Source of the DNA: Gemmata palustris
GTDB lineage: Bacteria > Planctomycetota > Planctomycetia > Gemmatales > Gemmataceae
NCBI RefSeq assembly: GCF_017939745.1
Contig: NZ_JAGKQQ010000001.1
Span: 3,348,001 to 3,412,000, forward strand
Length of the DNA: 64,000 nucleotides
Reading direction: 5' to 3'
In this document: positions 33,520-42,600 of the stretch, piece after piece
Layout: each line of letters starts with the position of its first letter
How positions within the stretch are numbered: position 1 is the stretch's first letter
The notes under the pieces: model-generated
Databases searched by the model: none
The model's input: the letters and a program-made list of their open reading frames with translations, nothing else
Told to the model about the DNA's origin: nothing
Position numbers and translations under genes: made by a program

Positions 33520-36027
33520 ATGCTTGCACGCTATGCGTCCGCGCTGACCCGCGCGTCTGTGCCCGCGGAAACCGATACCGAACTCCTTACGAGCTTCGTC
33601 CGGCACCGGGACGAGGCCGCGTTCGCGGCGCTGGTGGAGCGCCACGGGCCGATGGTGATGGGCGCCTGTCGGCGTATCCTCTACGACCCCCACGCGGCCG
33701 AAGATGCGTTCCAGGCCGCGTTCCTGGTTCTCGCGCGAAGGGCCGCGTCGCTCCCGCGAACCGAGGCGCTCGCGGGGTGGCTGTACGGCGTCGCTCGGCG
33801 CGTGGCCCTCAAGACGCGCTCGGCGCCGCCCGAACCGCTCCCGGCTCGCGAAGCCGAAGCCCACGCACGCGACCCGCTGGCCGAACTGTCCGGGCGCGAA
33901 GTGCTGGCGATTCTGGACGAAGAGATTCGGCGCTTACCTTCCGATTACCGCTTGCCCGTCGTGTTGTGTTGCCTGGAGGGGCTGACGCTGGAAGAAGCGG
34001 CCGCGCGGTTGGGGTGCGCCACCGGCGCGCTGCGCGGGCGCCTGGAGCGCGGGCGCGAGCGCTTGCGCACCCGGCTCTCGGCACGCGGACTCGCGCCGGC
34101 CGCAGCGCTGGCACTGGCGGGCGTGTCCCGGATCACGATGGCCTCGACCGTGACACCGGGGCTGCGCGCGATCACTGCGCGGGCCGCACTCAACTTCGCG
34201 TCTCGTAACGGTCCCGTGCCGGACGCGCCGCGCCACATCGCCGAAGGGGTGCTGCGCGCCGCGCTCGCGACCAAGTTCAAGCGCGCCGCGGTCGTGTTGA
34301 TCGCCGTCGCGCTCGCGGTTCCCGTGCTCGCCGGTCCGCGCACGGTGAATCCTCCTGTTCCCGAGGAGAAAATGGCGACGGCACCCCGCACCGGCGAAGA
34401 ACCCAAAGAACAACCCGCGCGAACCACGGTGGCCGGGCGCGTGTTGGCCGTGCCGGGCGGGAAGGGCGTTGCGGGCGTGACGGTAACACTCTGGAGCGGT
34501 GAGGGGTGGGGGCTCGAGCCCTCGCGCTGGACCGCGCGAACGGACGACGCGGGCGCGTACTCTTTTGCCAACGTCCGGCCCGGGGAGCACTACCGCGTAT
34601 GGATCGAGACCCGCCCCAAAAAAGAAGAGGGCGCCTGGAGCGAGTGGGGGCTGGTCCGCTTCAAGGACGGCCCGGGGCGCGCCGAGGACCTCTTTCTCGA
34701 GTTGCCGCAAAGTGTCTCCGGGACGGTCACCGACGCGGCCACCGGGAAGCCCGTACCCGGTGCGAGCATCAACTTCCCCACCGCCGACGGGAACCGCGAC
34801 AGCCTCAATGTGGACGACAACGGGCGGTACCGCCTGTTCGTGGCGCCGCGCAAGATGGACCTCTACTGTAACGGCACGGCCGTCAGGTACAACAAGAGCG
34901 AAGGGCTCCAAAAGGTCGATGCGAGTGCCGGCAAACACGTCACGGGAATCGACTTCGAGATCGCGAGCGCGCCGAAGTTTACGGGGCAGGTTCTGCTGCC
35001 GGACGGCAAGCCGGCCAAGGGGGTAGAGGTGCTCGTTGAGATTCACTGCACACCAATCGTCCCACCGGGTGTCCAAATCTCCGGCGAGGCCCCCGACCAT
35101 TTCGACAAGTACATCTCTCTTACGAGTGATGCCGAGGGGAACTTCGCGGGGTACATGGTGGGGGCGCGCCCCGACAGCAAAGTCGAGGACGTGGATTTGA
35201 TGGCGATCGCGCGCCGGCCGGATCGCACGCTCGCGGGGGTCGCGCGTGTGAAGACCAGCCCCCAGAAGGAGTACCGGGTGGACCCGCTGAAAATCGTGCT
35301 CGCCGAATCCGCGAGCGCGCGGGTGCGCGTCGTGAACCCGGACGGCGAGCCGGTTACCGACGCCACACTGGTGCTCTCACACCACTTGGTGCAGGGCGCC
35401 GATCAGCCCCTTGCCTTCTACTTTGTATCACAGCCTTCCGACCAGTACGGTCCCGTCAAACACACGGGGGCGGGAAAGTACACGATCGCGGGCCTGGTTC
35501 CCGGGCTGACATATTCCCTGGAAGTTCGGGCACCCGGGTATCAACGCGGTATGCACCTCAAGATCTTCGCGCTGAAGCCGGGTGCGGTCCACGAGATCGG
35601 GGAGATTCGACTGGACTGGTGGGGCAAGAAGGCCGTTCCGGGGCTCCTCGAGAAGTTGCAGAGTGACGACCGGTACAAGCGCGAAGAGGCCGCGCGCCAG
35701 TTCGGGGAACTCGGCGAGGACGCCTCCGCTGCGGTGCCCGCGCTGATCGAGGTGCTGAAGCGCGACCCAATCAATTCTGTCCGGTACGACGCCGCGGCCG
35801 CGCTGGGCAAGATCGGCCCAATGGCACGGGCCGCCATCCCGGACCTCATTCGGGCGCTGGAGAAGGACACCGGGGGTGGGGTGCAGCGCGAAGCGGCCAC
35901 GGCCCTCGGGTTGCTCGGCGACCGCACCGCGCTGCCGGCACTCAAGGCCGCGCTGGACAACCCGGACAACGAAGTGAAGCGCGCCGCGGCCGAAGCCATC
36001 AAGCGCCTGGAGCGCCCCGCGAAGTGA
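33520..36027 (+). CDS. ECF sigma factor fused to membrane segment, CarboxypepD_reg-like and HEAT domains
   Basis: 835 residues from ATG 33520 (CGGAG upstream; the GTG at 33496 is less likely). Sigma region 2: DEAAFAALVERHGPMV and AAEDAFQAAFLVLARR (about 30-95). Region 4: LPSDYRLPVVLCCLEGLTLEEAA (about 130-195). Hydrophobic segment KRAAVVLIAVALAVPVLAG near 265. Then peptidase-like regulatory beta-domains: VAGRVLAVPGGKGVAGVTVTL, VSGTVTDAATGKPVPGASI and FTGQVLLPDGKPAKGVEV. The end is HEAT/PBS-lyase repeats (AVPALIEVLKRDP, AIPDLIRALEKD, ALPALKAALDNPD). A membrane-anchored sigma factor with an extracytoplasmic sensing part is the likely reading. Confidence 0.87.
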   Translation: MLARYASALTRASVPAETDTELLTSFVRHRDEAAFAALVERHGPMVMGACRRILYDPHAAEDAFQAAFLVLARRAASLPRTEALAGWLYGVARRVALKTRSAPPEPLPAREAEAHARDPLAELSGREVLAILDEEIRRLPSDYRLPVVLCCLEGLTLEEAAARLGCATGALRGRLERGRERLRTRLSARGLAPAAALALAGVSRITMASTVTPGLRAITARAALNFASRNGPVPDAPRHIAEGVLRAALATKFKRAAVVLIAVALAVPVLAGPRTVNPPVPEEKMATAPRTGEEPKEQPARTTVAGRVLAVPGGKGVAGVTVTLWSGEGWGLEPSRWTARTDDAGAYSFANVRPGEHYRVWIETRPKKEEGAWSEWGLVRFKDGPGRAEDLFLELPQSVSGTVTDAATGKPVPGASINFPTADGNRDSLNVDDNGRYRLFVAPRKMDLYCNGTAVRYNKSEGLQKVDASAGKHVTGIDFEIASAPKFTGQVLLPDGKPAKGVEVLVEIHCTPIVPPGVQISGEAPDHFDKYISLTSDAEGNFAGYMVGARPDSKVEDVDLMAIARRPDRTLAGVARVKTSPQKEYRVDPLKIVLAESASARVRVVNPDGEPVTDATLVLSHHLVQGADQPLAFYFVSQPSDQYGPVKHTGAGKYTIAGLVPGLTYSLEVRAPGYQRGMHLKIFALKPGAVHEIGEIRLDWWGKKAVPGLLEKLQSDDRYKREEAARQFGELGEDASAAVPALIEVLKRDPINSVRYDAAAALGKIGPMARAAIPDLIRALEKDTGGGVQREAATALGLLGDRTALPALKAALDNPDNEVKRAAAEAIKRLERPAK

Positions 36028-36080
36028 GGCTCGCATGGAGCGCCGAGCCGACGAATTCGTGATTGTGGTTGCGAGCGGAA

Positions 36081-36109
36081 CGAGCCGCGACCGCAAGGGA
36101 GCGGGAGGC
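36081..36109. repeat. R1 half-copy (single arm)
   Basis: CGAGCCGCGACCGCAAG followed by GGAGCGGGAGGC; no inverted partner nearby. Confidence 0.65.
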
Positions 36110-36155
36110 GCTTCCGGGGTCGTTTAATGTGTGATGTGGTCAGGGAACAGTGCGC

Positions 36156-36214
36156 CCCACCCGCTCGTTAACACGCGCGGTTCGCCCGAGTCTTTTGGCG
36201 AACCGCGCGTGCTA
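36156..36214. repeat. R6 hairpin repeat
   Basis: CACGCGCGGTTCGCC and GGCGAACCGCGCGTG form a 15-bp stem. Related hairpins lie at 36776-36842 and 47193-47263. Confidence 0.6.
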
Positions 36215-36249
36215 AGCAATATGGATTTGCCTGTGAAACGGGAGCTCAT

Positions 36250-36618
36250 TTACGACCGGGGTTCCCAAAGCTCGAACCGGTTGCCCTCGGGGTCGGTCGC
36301 CCAACCGAACCGGCCGTAGTCGTAGTCCTCGACCCGTTCCTCGACGTTCGCCCCGGCGGTCCGGAGTTGCCCCAGCGTGGCATCGAGGTTCTTCACCCGG
36401 TAGTTGACCATGAACGTGGCCGGCCCGGGACCGAAGTACGCGGTGTCCGCGGGGAACACGGACCAGACGGTCATCTCACCGGGGCGGCTCGAGGTCATCA
36501 CGCCGTGCGTCTGTCCGGTCTCGACGGACACGCCGAGGTGTTCGCGGTACCACTCCGCCAGCGCCTTCGGATCGCGCGCTTTGATGAACACGCCGCCGAT
36601 ACCCAGTACCCGCTCCAT
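36250..36618 (-). CDS. VOC superfamily (glyoxalase/bleomycin-resistance-like) protein
   Basis: 122 residues: GIGGVFIKARDPKALAEWYREHLGV, FMVNYRVKNLDATLGQLRTAGANVEE and GRFGWATDPEGNRFELWEP form the paired beta-alpha-beta-beta-beta repeats of the VOC fold. The terminal Glu in FELWEP is the usual metal ligand, but the N-terminal His is replaced (GVFIK). Substrate unknown. Confidence 0.85.
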   Translation of the reverse strand: MERVLGIGGVFIKARDPKALAEWYREHLGVSVETGQTHGVMTSSRPGEMTVWSVFPADTAYFGPGPATFMVNYRVKNLDATLGQLRTAGANVEERVEDYDYGRFGWATDPEGNRFELWEPRS

Positions 36619-36775
36619 GTGTCACCCCTTCCCGGCCTTACTCTCGGAAACGACGCCGCTCGCCCCGTATGTTGCAGCAATCGTTTTTTGATGAGGAAGG
36701 CTAAGCAGGAACGGCCGAAAAATCGAGGTCAGTAGGTGCGGGTTCAGGGCCGTTTAGTTCTCGCAATTGCGGAAC

Positions 36776-36842
36776 TCCACCCGCTCGCTGACACGCGCGG
36801 TTCGCCAAGAGACCCGGGCGAACTGCGGTGTTAACGAGCAAG
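36776..36842. repeat. R6 hairpin repeat, degenerate
   Basis: CACCCGCTCGCTGACACGCG with CGGTTCGCC, then GGGCGAACTGCGGTG. Imperfect stem. Confidence 0.5.
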
Positions 36843-36888
36843 TGGAGCGATAAACCGACGTGCTTTGTGATCGTGGTCGCGTGCGAAA

Positions 36889-36983
36889 CGAGCCGCGACC
36901 GCAAGGGAGCGGGAGGCTTCCTGTGCTAAATCGCGACCACGAGGCACTTGTTGCGCTTCCCGCTCCCTTGCGGTCGCGGCTCG
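36889..36983. repeat. R1 palindrome, complete copy without IS
   Basis: The left arm CGAGCCGCGACCGCAAGG... (36889-36917), a loop with AATCGCGACCACGAGG, and the right arm ending CCCTTGCGGTCGCGGCTCG (36983). It gives the uninterrupted form of the IS target. The loop recurs inverted at 38306-38345. Confidence 0.8.
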
Positions 36984-37024
36984 TTTCGCCAGGGTGAATT
37001 CGAGAAGCCAACGTACCCGGGAAG

Positions 37025-37041
37025 TGCCTCCCGCCCCTTGC
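37025..37041. repeat. R1 inner arm left of IS copy D
   Basis: TGCCTCCCGCCCCTTGC ends at the IS boundary with TTGC, the reverse complement of the GCAA seen at the other IS end. Confidence 0.65.
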
Positions 37042-38296
37042 CAGTAGTTTCAAGTGATTTGGCAGTGCCGCATGGGAGTTCCTAAGTTCAAGGTTCTCAG
37101 GCACTTGAACGGGAGCCTCCCATGCGACGTGGTTACTCTACGATCACCCCGGCGGTGGTCCACGCACTGACGCGCCGAACGTTGGAACGGGCCCTGGGTT
37201 GGACCGACTACAAGCGGTCGGTCACGCACGCACCCAGTTGCTCGACCTGGTGCTGTTGATCGCGGGCACCACCCGCACGTTGTTCGCGGTAGTGACCCGG
37301 TACTTCGGGTTCTCCCACGAGACCGCGCGACAGGCGATGCACGCCAACCGGGGTTCCAGGACCAACTCACGGCCCGGTTGGTGGATGCCCTTCACCAGGT
37401 GGCGGGGTTCACGCCGGGACCGGAGGCGCCGGTGGACGTGTGCCATCGATGTGCATTACGTCCCCTTTATGGGGATCGCAGCACCCGGGGATCATCGGCG
37501 GACCCAAGAAGGCCGGGACCTCGTTCTTTCACGCGCACGCCACCGGGGTACTGATTCACAAGCACCGGCGGTACACCGTGGGGCTGATGAGCGTGACGAA
37601 AGGAACCAAGCCGCACCAGCAGGTGCAGACCCTTCTGGACCAGGTGGCGGCCCGCGGGCTCACGGTCCGCGGGGTGGTTCTGGACGCCGGGTTCGACAGC
37701 GGGGAGACCCTGTTGCTGTTGCAGGAACGGAACCTGAGCTACACGGTCCCGATGCGCAAGAAGGGCACCGGTACCAACCGCCGCAACGCCAGCTACACCC
37801 AACCCCACGGCACCATCACCACCATGGGTGGGTCACCGAGAAGAGCCGCAAGGCGGTATCGACTCGGGTGCTCGTGTGGCAACGGAAGGGCGAATCGCAC
37901 GCCCGGGTGTACGCGTTCCGCGGGTGGGGCGATGGACCGCCGTGTCGGAGGCGAACCGGGCTCGGTTGGGGCGCCGGCGGTACCGAGAGCGGTTCGGGAT
38001 CGAGACCAGCTATCGGCAGAAGAACCAGGCCCGCGGGTGGACCACCAGCACCAACCCCGAGTACCGGTTGCTGCTCGAGGGCGTGGCCCTGCTGTTGCGC
38101 GCCAGGTGTGGGTGTACCTGACGCTCCGGATCGCTCGGGCACGCGGGCTCGCGCCGACCGCCTGGGTCGCCCAGTTCCCGTTGGCCGAGATGCTCGACTG
38201 GCTCACGCAACGGATCCGCTCACGATACCCACGCACACGATGTATTACCCTGCCACACAATACACTTACAACCAACGCAACGCCTTGAAACTACTG
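37042..38296 (+). mobile_element. IS copy D (IS4-like, 1255 bp), inverted R1 flanks
   Basis: Terminal repeats CAGTAGTTTCAAG and CTTGAAACTACTG. The outside tetramers are TTGC (37038-37041) and GCAA (38297-38300), an inverted rather than direct pair. The flanking R1 arms are likewise inverted, so no simple target duplication is present. Confidence 0.87.
37122..38288 (+). pseudogene. IS copy D transposase, frameshifted
   Basis: MRRGYSTITPAVVHALTRR at the start and TTNATP at the end match copy E. Insertion of two bases in the GTCACGC repeat near 37226, and indels near 37375, 37470, 37830, 37935 and 38100, disrupt the frame. Confidence 0.85.
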
Positions 38297-38376
38297 GCAA
38301 GGGGCGGGAAGCGCAACAAGTGCCTCGTGGTCGCGATTTAACACGGGAAGCCTCCGCCCCTTGCAGTCGCGGCTCG
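38297..38376. repeat. R1 palindrome right of IS copy D
   Basis: GCAAGGGGCGGGAAGC, a loop containing CCTCGTGGTCGCGATTTAAC (inverse of the 36889 loop), then GCCTCCGCCCCTTGCAG and TCGCGGCTCG. Confidence 0.7.
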
Positions 38377-38493
38377 TCCGAACGGCGGCTCGTTCGGTCG
38401 CTACTGATCTCGAAGCGAAACTAACTGTGTGGCGGAATGCGGTCGCGGCATAAAGAATTTCGCGATTGGCACGGCGACTGCATAATCATTGGT

Positions 38494-38561
38494 GGGCGGG
38501 ATGACTAACGTGGATTGAATGGGCGACGATCCACGGCGGTTCATCCCGCCCGTTTTCTTTT
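38494..38561 (+). terminator. Strong Rho-independent terminator-like hairpin
   Basis: GGGCGGGATGA pairs with TCATCCCGCCC (38541-38551), with an inner GTGGAT/ATCCAC stem, followed by GTTTTCTTTT. No coding gene ends before it; a weak promoter-like pair, TTCGCG then CATAAT at 16-nt spacing (about 38459-38486), lies just upstream. The rest of 38377-38735 shows no credible gene. Confidence 0.6.
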
Positions 38562-38735
38562 CCAGCCTGGTTTGCTCACTTCTTGACCGTCGTGTCCATT
38601 TCTTGGTCAATTCCACGTCTCTTGCGTCTCTTTTTACTCGGTTAGGCTCGTCTAACACCCCTTCGATATTTCTGAATTGCGCAGTTCGGTTCCCACACTA
38701 GGAAGAGCACTTCTCAACTGTCGGATTATGCTACA

Positions 38736-39270
38736 TTAGTCTCTCGAACGAAGCCAAGGTGTGGATAAGTACCGGTCCCACGAATCCGCCAAAATCGCTA
38801 CCACCGGCCCCCGCACGTCCGCCCGCGCCGCGACCCGAAGGGCCGCGACAACGGCCGTCCCCGACGACCCGCCCACGAGCAGCCCTTCCTCGCAAATCAA
38901 GCGTTTCGCCATCGCGAACGACTCCTCGTCGCTCACCCGTTCGGCCCCGTCTATAACGCGAAGATCGAGCACCGCGGGCGGCTCACTGCCGCCGATCCCT
39001 TCAACTTTGTAATTCGCGTCATGGTCCGGCTGATTGGGATCGACGAGGTGCGCCAAACGGGAACCGATAGGGTCGGCTAAGATGACTTTGCGCCCGAGGC
39101 GTGAGTTTTGAGATACCGCCCGACACCCGTGATCGTTCCCCGGTACCGACCCCGCAGACGAGCGCACCCAGCTGCGCACCCAACTGCGCAACGATCTCTG
39201 GTCCGGTGGTCTGTTCGTGTACGCGCGTTCGCCGAACTGCCAAACTGGTCAGTTAGGAACCACCGTCCCC
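38736..39270 (-). pseudogene. PLP-dependent cysteine synthase / cystathionine beta-synthase-like, C-terminal remnant
   Basis: The open part reads KVILADPIGSRLAHLVDP, NYKVEGIGGSEPP, VSDEESFAMAKRLICEEGLLVGGSSGTAVVAA, typical of the C-terminal half of OASS/CBS-type enzymes. Upstream, in other frames, TTGPEIVAQLGAQLGALVCGVGTG and GTITGVGRYLKTH supply the adjoining segments, giving at least two frameshifts. The N-terminal half with the PLP lysine is absent: homology begins near DQF at about 39260, exactly where repeat R4 begins. Confidence 0.75.
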
Positions 39271-39273
39271 GGT

Positions 39274-39590
39274 CCACAGGGCTTCCGCCCTGTGCTACGA
39301 ACGCCGGCCCCTCCGGGGCGGAAACGCATTGGCTTGCACTGCCGCGTCGAGAACGAGATGAAAGCGACCGGGCAGCAGATGGTTCTCTGTCTTGGCCCCG
39401 GAGGGGCCGGCGTTCGTAGCACAGGGCGGGAGCCCTGTGGACCAATACCTCAATGCGTTTCCGCCCCGGAGGGGCCGGCGTTCGTAGCACAGGGCGGGAG
39501 CCCTGTGAACCACGTGCGAAGACGCCTAATACCCCAATGCCTTTCCGCCCCGGAGGGGCCGGCGTTCGTAGCACAGGGCGGGAGCCCCAG
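39274..39590. repeat. R4 repeat cluster
   Basis: CCACAGGGCTTCCGCCCTGT and GCTACGAACGCCGGCCCCTC at 39274 recur inverted at about 39396, 39468 and 39548 (GAGGGGCCGGCGTTCGTAGC, ACAGGGCGGGAGCCC). The 39274-39440 part is a palindrome matching 45502-45668. Confidence 0.75.
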
Positions 39591-39664
39591 CGCCCCAACA
39601 CAAAACCCCCGTGGCACCGACCACTCTGGTCGGCGCCACGGGGGTGGCTGGATCGGCGCGGTGC

Positions 39665-42600
39665 CTACTTCGCTTCCGGTGGGGGAGCTTCTTGGGCCGG
39701 CTGGTCTCCTTCGTCCGCGATGGGCTTACCGTTCTCGTGCGGTTCCTCCACGATGGCCTCCGCCATTGGAGGCTCTGCCACCTGTGCTGTCGGTGGGTTC
39801 GCGGCCGGCGCGTGGACCGCATGGGCGCCGTGCCCGCCGTGCGATTCGCCCCCGGCGACGGGCAGTTCTTCGCCCGGGGGCGGTTTCGGCGGGCCGTTCT
39901 TCAACTCGATCAGCCCCTGAATCGCCATGTAGAAGACCGGCACGAAGAACACCGCCAGCACGGTCGAGGTCAACATCCCGCCGAACACCGCGGTGCCCAG
40001 CGACTGCCGGCTCGCGGCCCCGGCCCCGGTCGCGAACACGAGCGGCACCACGCCCAAAATGAACGCGAAGCTCGTCATGATGATCGGCCGGAACCGCATG
40101 CGCGCGGCCTCCAGCGCCGCCTGCCGGACGCTCCGCCCCGCGAACCGCAGCTCGCGGGCGAACTCCACGATGAGGATCGCGTTCTTCGACGCCAGCGCGA
40201 TGATGAGCACCACGCCGATCTGCGTGTAGATGTTGTTGTCCATCGTGCTCACGTTCGGGAAGTGCTGGTCCAACCACGTCCCCTCCCCCTTCGCGATCGC
40301 CGCCTGAGCGCGCACGTAGAACTCGTGCAGCCAGATCCGCGCGTTCACCGCGGCGACCACCCCGAGCAGCCCGAGGGGGACCACCAGGATCACCGCGAAC
40401 GGCAGCAGCCAGCTCTCGTACAGCGCCGCGAGCACCAGGTACACCATGAACACGGCCAGCGCGAACACGATGTACGATTCGGTGATCGGCTTGCCGAACA
40501 GGTTGAACGCCGCCCCGCCGACGCGCTTCTCCTGGTACGAGAGGCCGGTCCACTCGAACCCCATCGTCGGCGGGAGCTCGCGCGTCGCCACCTCTTCCAT
40601 CACCTTGATCGCGTCACTGGAGCTGACGCCCGGGTTCGCCCGGCCCGGGATCTGCGCGGTCGGGTACAGGTTGTAGCGGATGATGGACTGCGGCCCGATG
40701 CGGATCTCGTCCTTCAACAGCGTGCCCAGGGGCACCCGCGGGCGCGGCCCCACGCGCGTCGAGCCGTCCGGGTTCACGCCCCCGTCGCGCCCGGGCACCT
40801 CCAGGCGCTTGATCGCGTTCGTGTCGCCCCGGTACCGGCTGTCCGCCTGGATGCGGAGCTGGTACGTGCGCCCGAACTTGTTGAAGTCGTTCACGTACAC
40901 GGACCCGAGGTTCGCCTGGAGCGTGGCGAACACGTCGTCCATCTTCACGCCCATCTTCTCGGCCTTCTCGCGATCAATGTCGAGATAAATCTGCGGCACG
41001 CCCGCGCGGAACGTGCTCGCGGTCTTCATCGCGTCGATCTCGGGGTTGCGGCCCGCGGCCGTCGCGACGGCGGTCGCGCGCTCCTGGAGCACATCGGTCC
41101 CCACGCCCTCGCGGTCCTCGATCTGGATCTGGAACCCCCCCACGAACCCGAGCCCCTGGATCGAGGGCGGCACGAGCACGAAGATGCGGGCGTCGCGGAA
41201 CCCGCCGAACTCGCGCTGGAGCTTCGCGACCAGGGCCTCTTGCGCCAGGTCCGGGCGCTCCCGGTACTTCCAGTCCTTCCACGCGGCGAACGCGGTCGCA
41301 GAGTTCGGCGCCGCGGTCCCGTCGAGCAGCGAGAACCCGCCCAGCACGAACCAGTTCTCGACGCCCTCCGTCTTGCGGAACACGCCGTTCATCTTGTCCA
41401 CCACCTCGCGCGTCCGGTCGATGGACGCGGCGTCCGGGAGCTGCACCGCGATGATGACGTACCCCTGGTCCTCGTCCGGGAGGAACCCGGCCGGGGTCTT
41501 CTGGTACCACACGCCGGTCCCCACCGCGAGCGCGAGGAACGCCCCGAGCGCGAGCCACCACACCCGGAGCAGGATCTTGATGGACCAGGCGTAGGCCCCC
41601 TCGATCGGCTTGTAGACCGCGTCGAACAGTTTGGAGAACCACCCCTTCTTCGCCACCGGCTTGAGCCACAGCGCGCACTGCGCGGGTTTCAGCGTGAGGG
41701 CGTTCACCGCGCTGATGAGGGCGGTGGCGGCGATGGTGAGCGCGAACTGTTTGTAGAGCTGGCCCGTGATCCCGCCGAGGAACGCGGTCGGGAGGAACAC
41801 GGCCATCAGCACGAGCGTGATGGAGATGACCGGCCCCGTGACCTCGTTCATGGCCTGGATCGTCGCGCTCCGCGGCGCCATGCCCTGTTCGATGTGGTGC
41901 GAGGCGTTCTCCACGATCACGATGGCGTCGTCCACCACGATCCCGATGGCCAGGATCAGCCCGAACAGCGTGAGCAGGTTCACCGAGAACCCGAGCATCA
42001 GCATGAACGCGAACGCGCCGATGATGGTGATGGGCACCGTGGTGGCGGGCACGAGCAGCGCGCGCCAGCTCTGGAGGAACACCAGGATCACGATGAGCAC
42101 CAGCGCGCCGGCCTCGAACAGCGTGATGTACACCTCGTCGATCGCGGCCTCCACGAACTTCGTGGTGTCGAACGGGATGCTGTACTCCATCCCGGGCGGG
42201 AGCGAGGGCTTCACCTTCTCCATCGCGGCCCGCACGCCCTTCGCCACGTCGAGCGCGTTGGACCCGGGGAGCTGGTACACGAGCAGGTTGGCGGACGGGT
42301 ACGCGCTGCGCGACGCGAACGAGTCGTAGGACTGCCCGCCGAGTTCCACGTCCGCAACTTCGCGCAGGTACACGAGCTGCCCGGCCGCCCCGGACTTGAC
42401 GATGATGTTCTTGAACTCGTCCGGGTCGCTCAGGCGCCCGAGCGTGGTGACCGTGTACTGGAACCGCTGGCCCGACGGGTTCGGCGGCTGGCCCACCTGC
42501 CCGGCCGCGACCTGCACGTTCTGGCGCCGCAGCGCCCCGAGCACGTCCTCGGTGGTGAGTTTGCGGGCCGCAAGCTTGTCCGGGTTCAGCCAGACGCGCA

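Noticed and set aside
38401-38658. 85-residue minus-strand frame near the terminator at 38494
   Set aside because: It runs through the terminator hairpin, has no ribosome-binding site and no recognisable motif.
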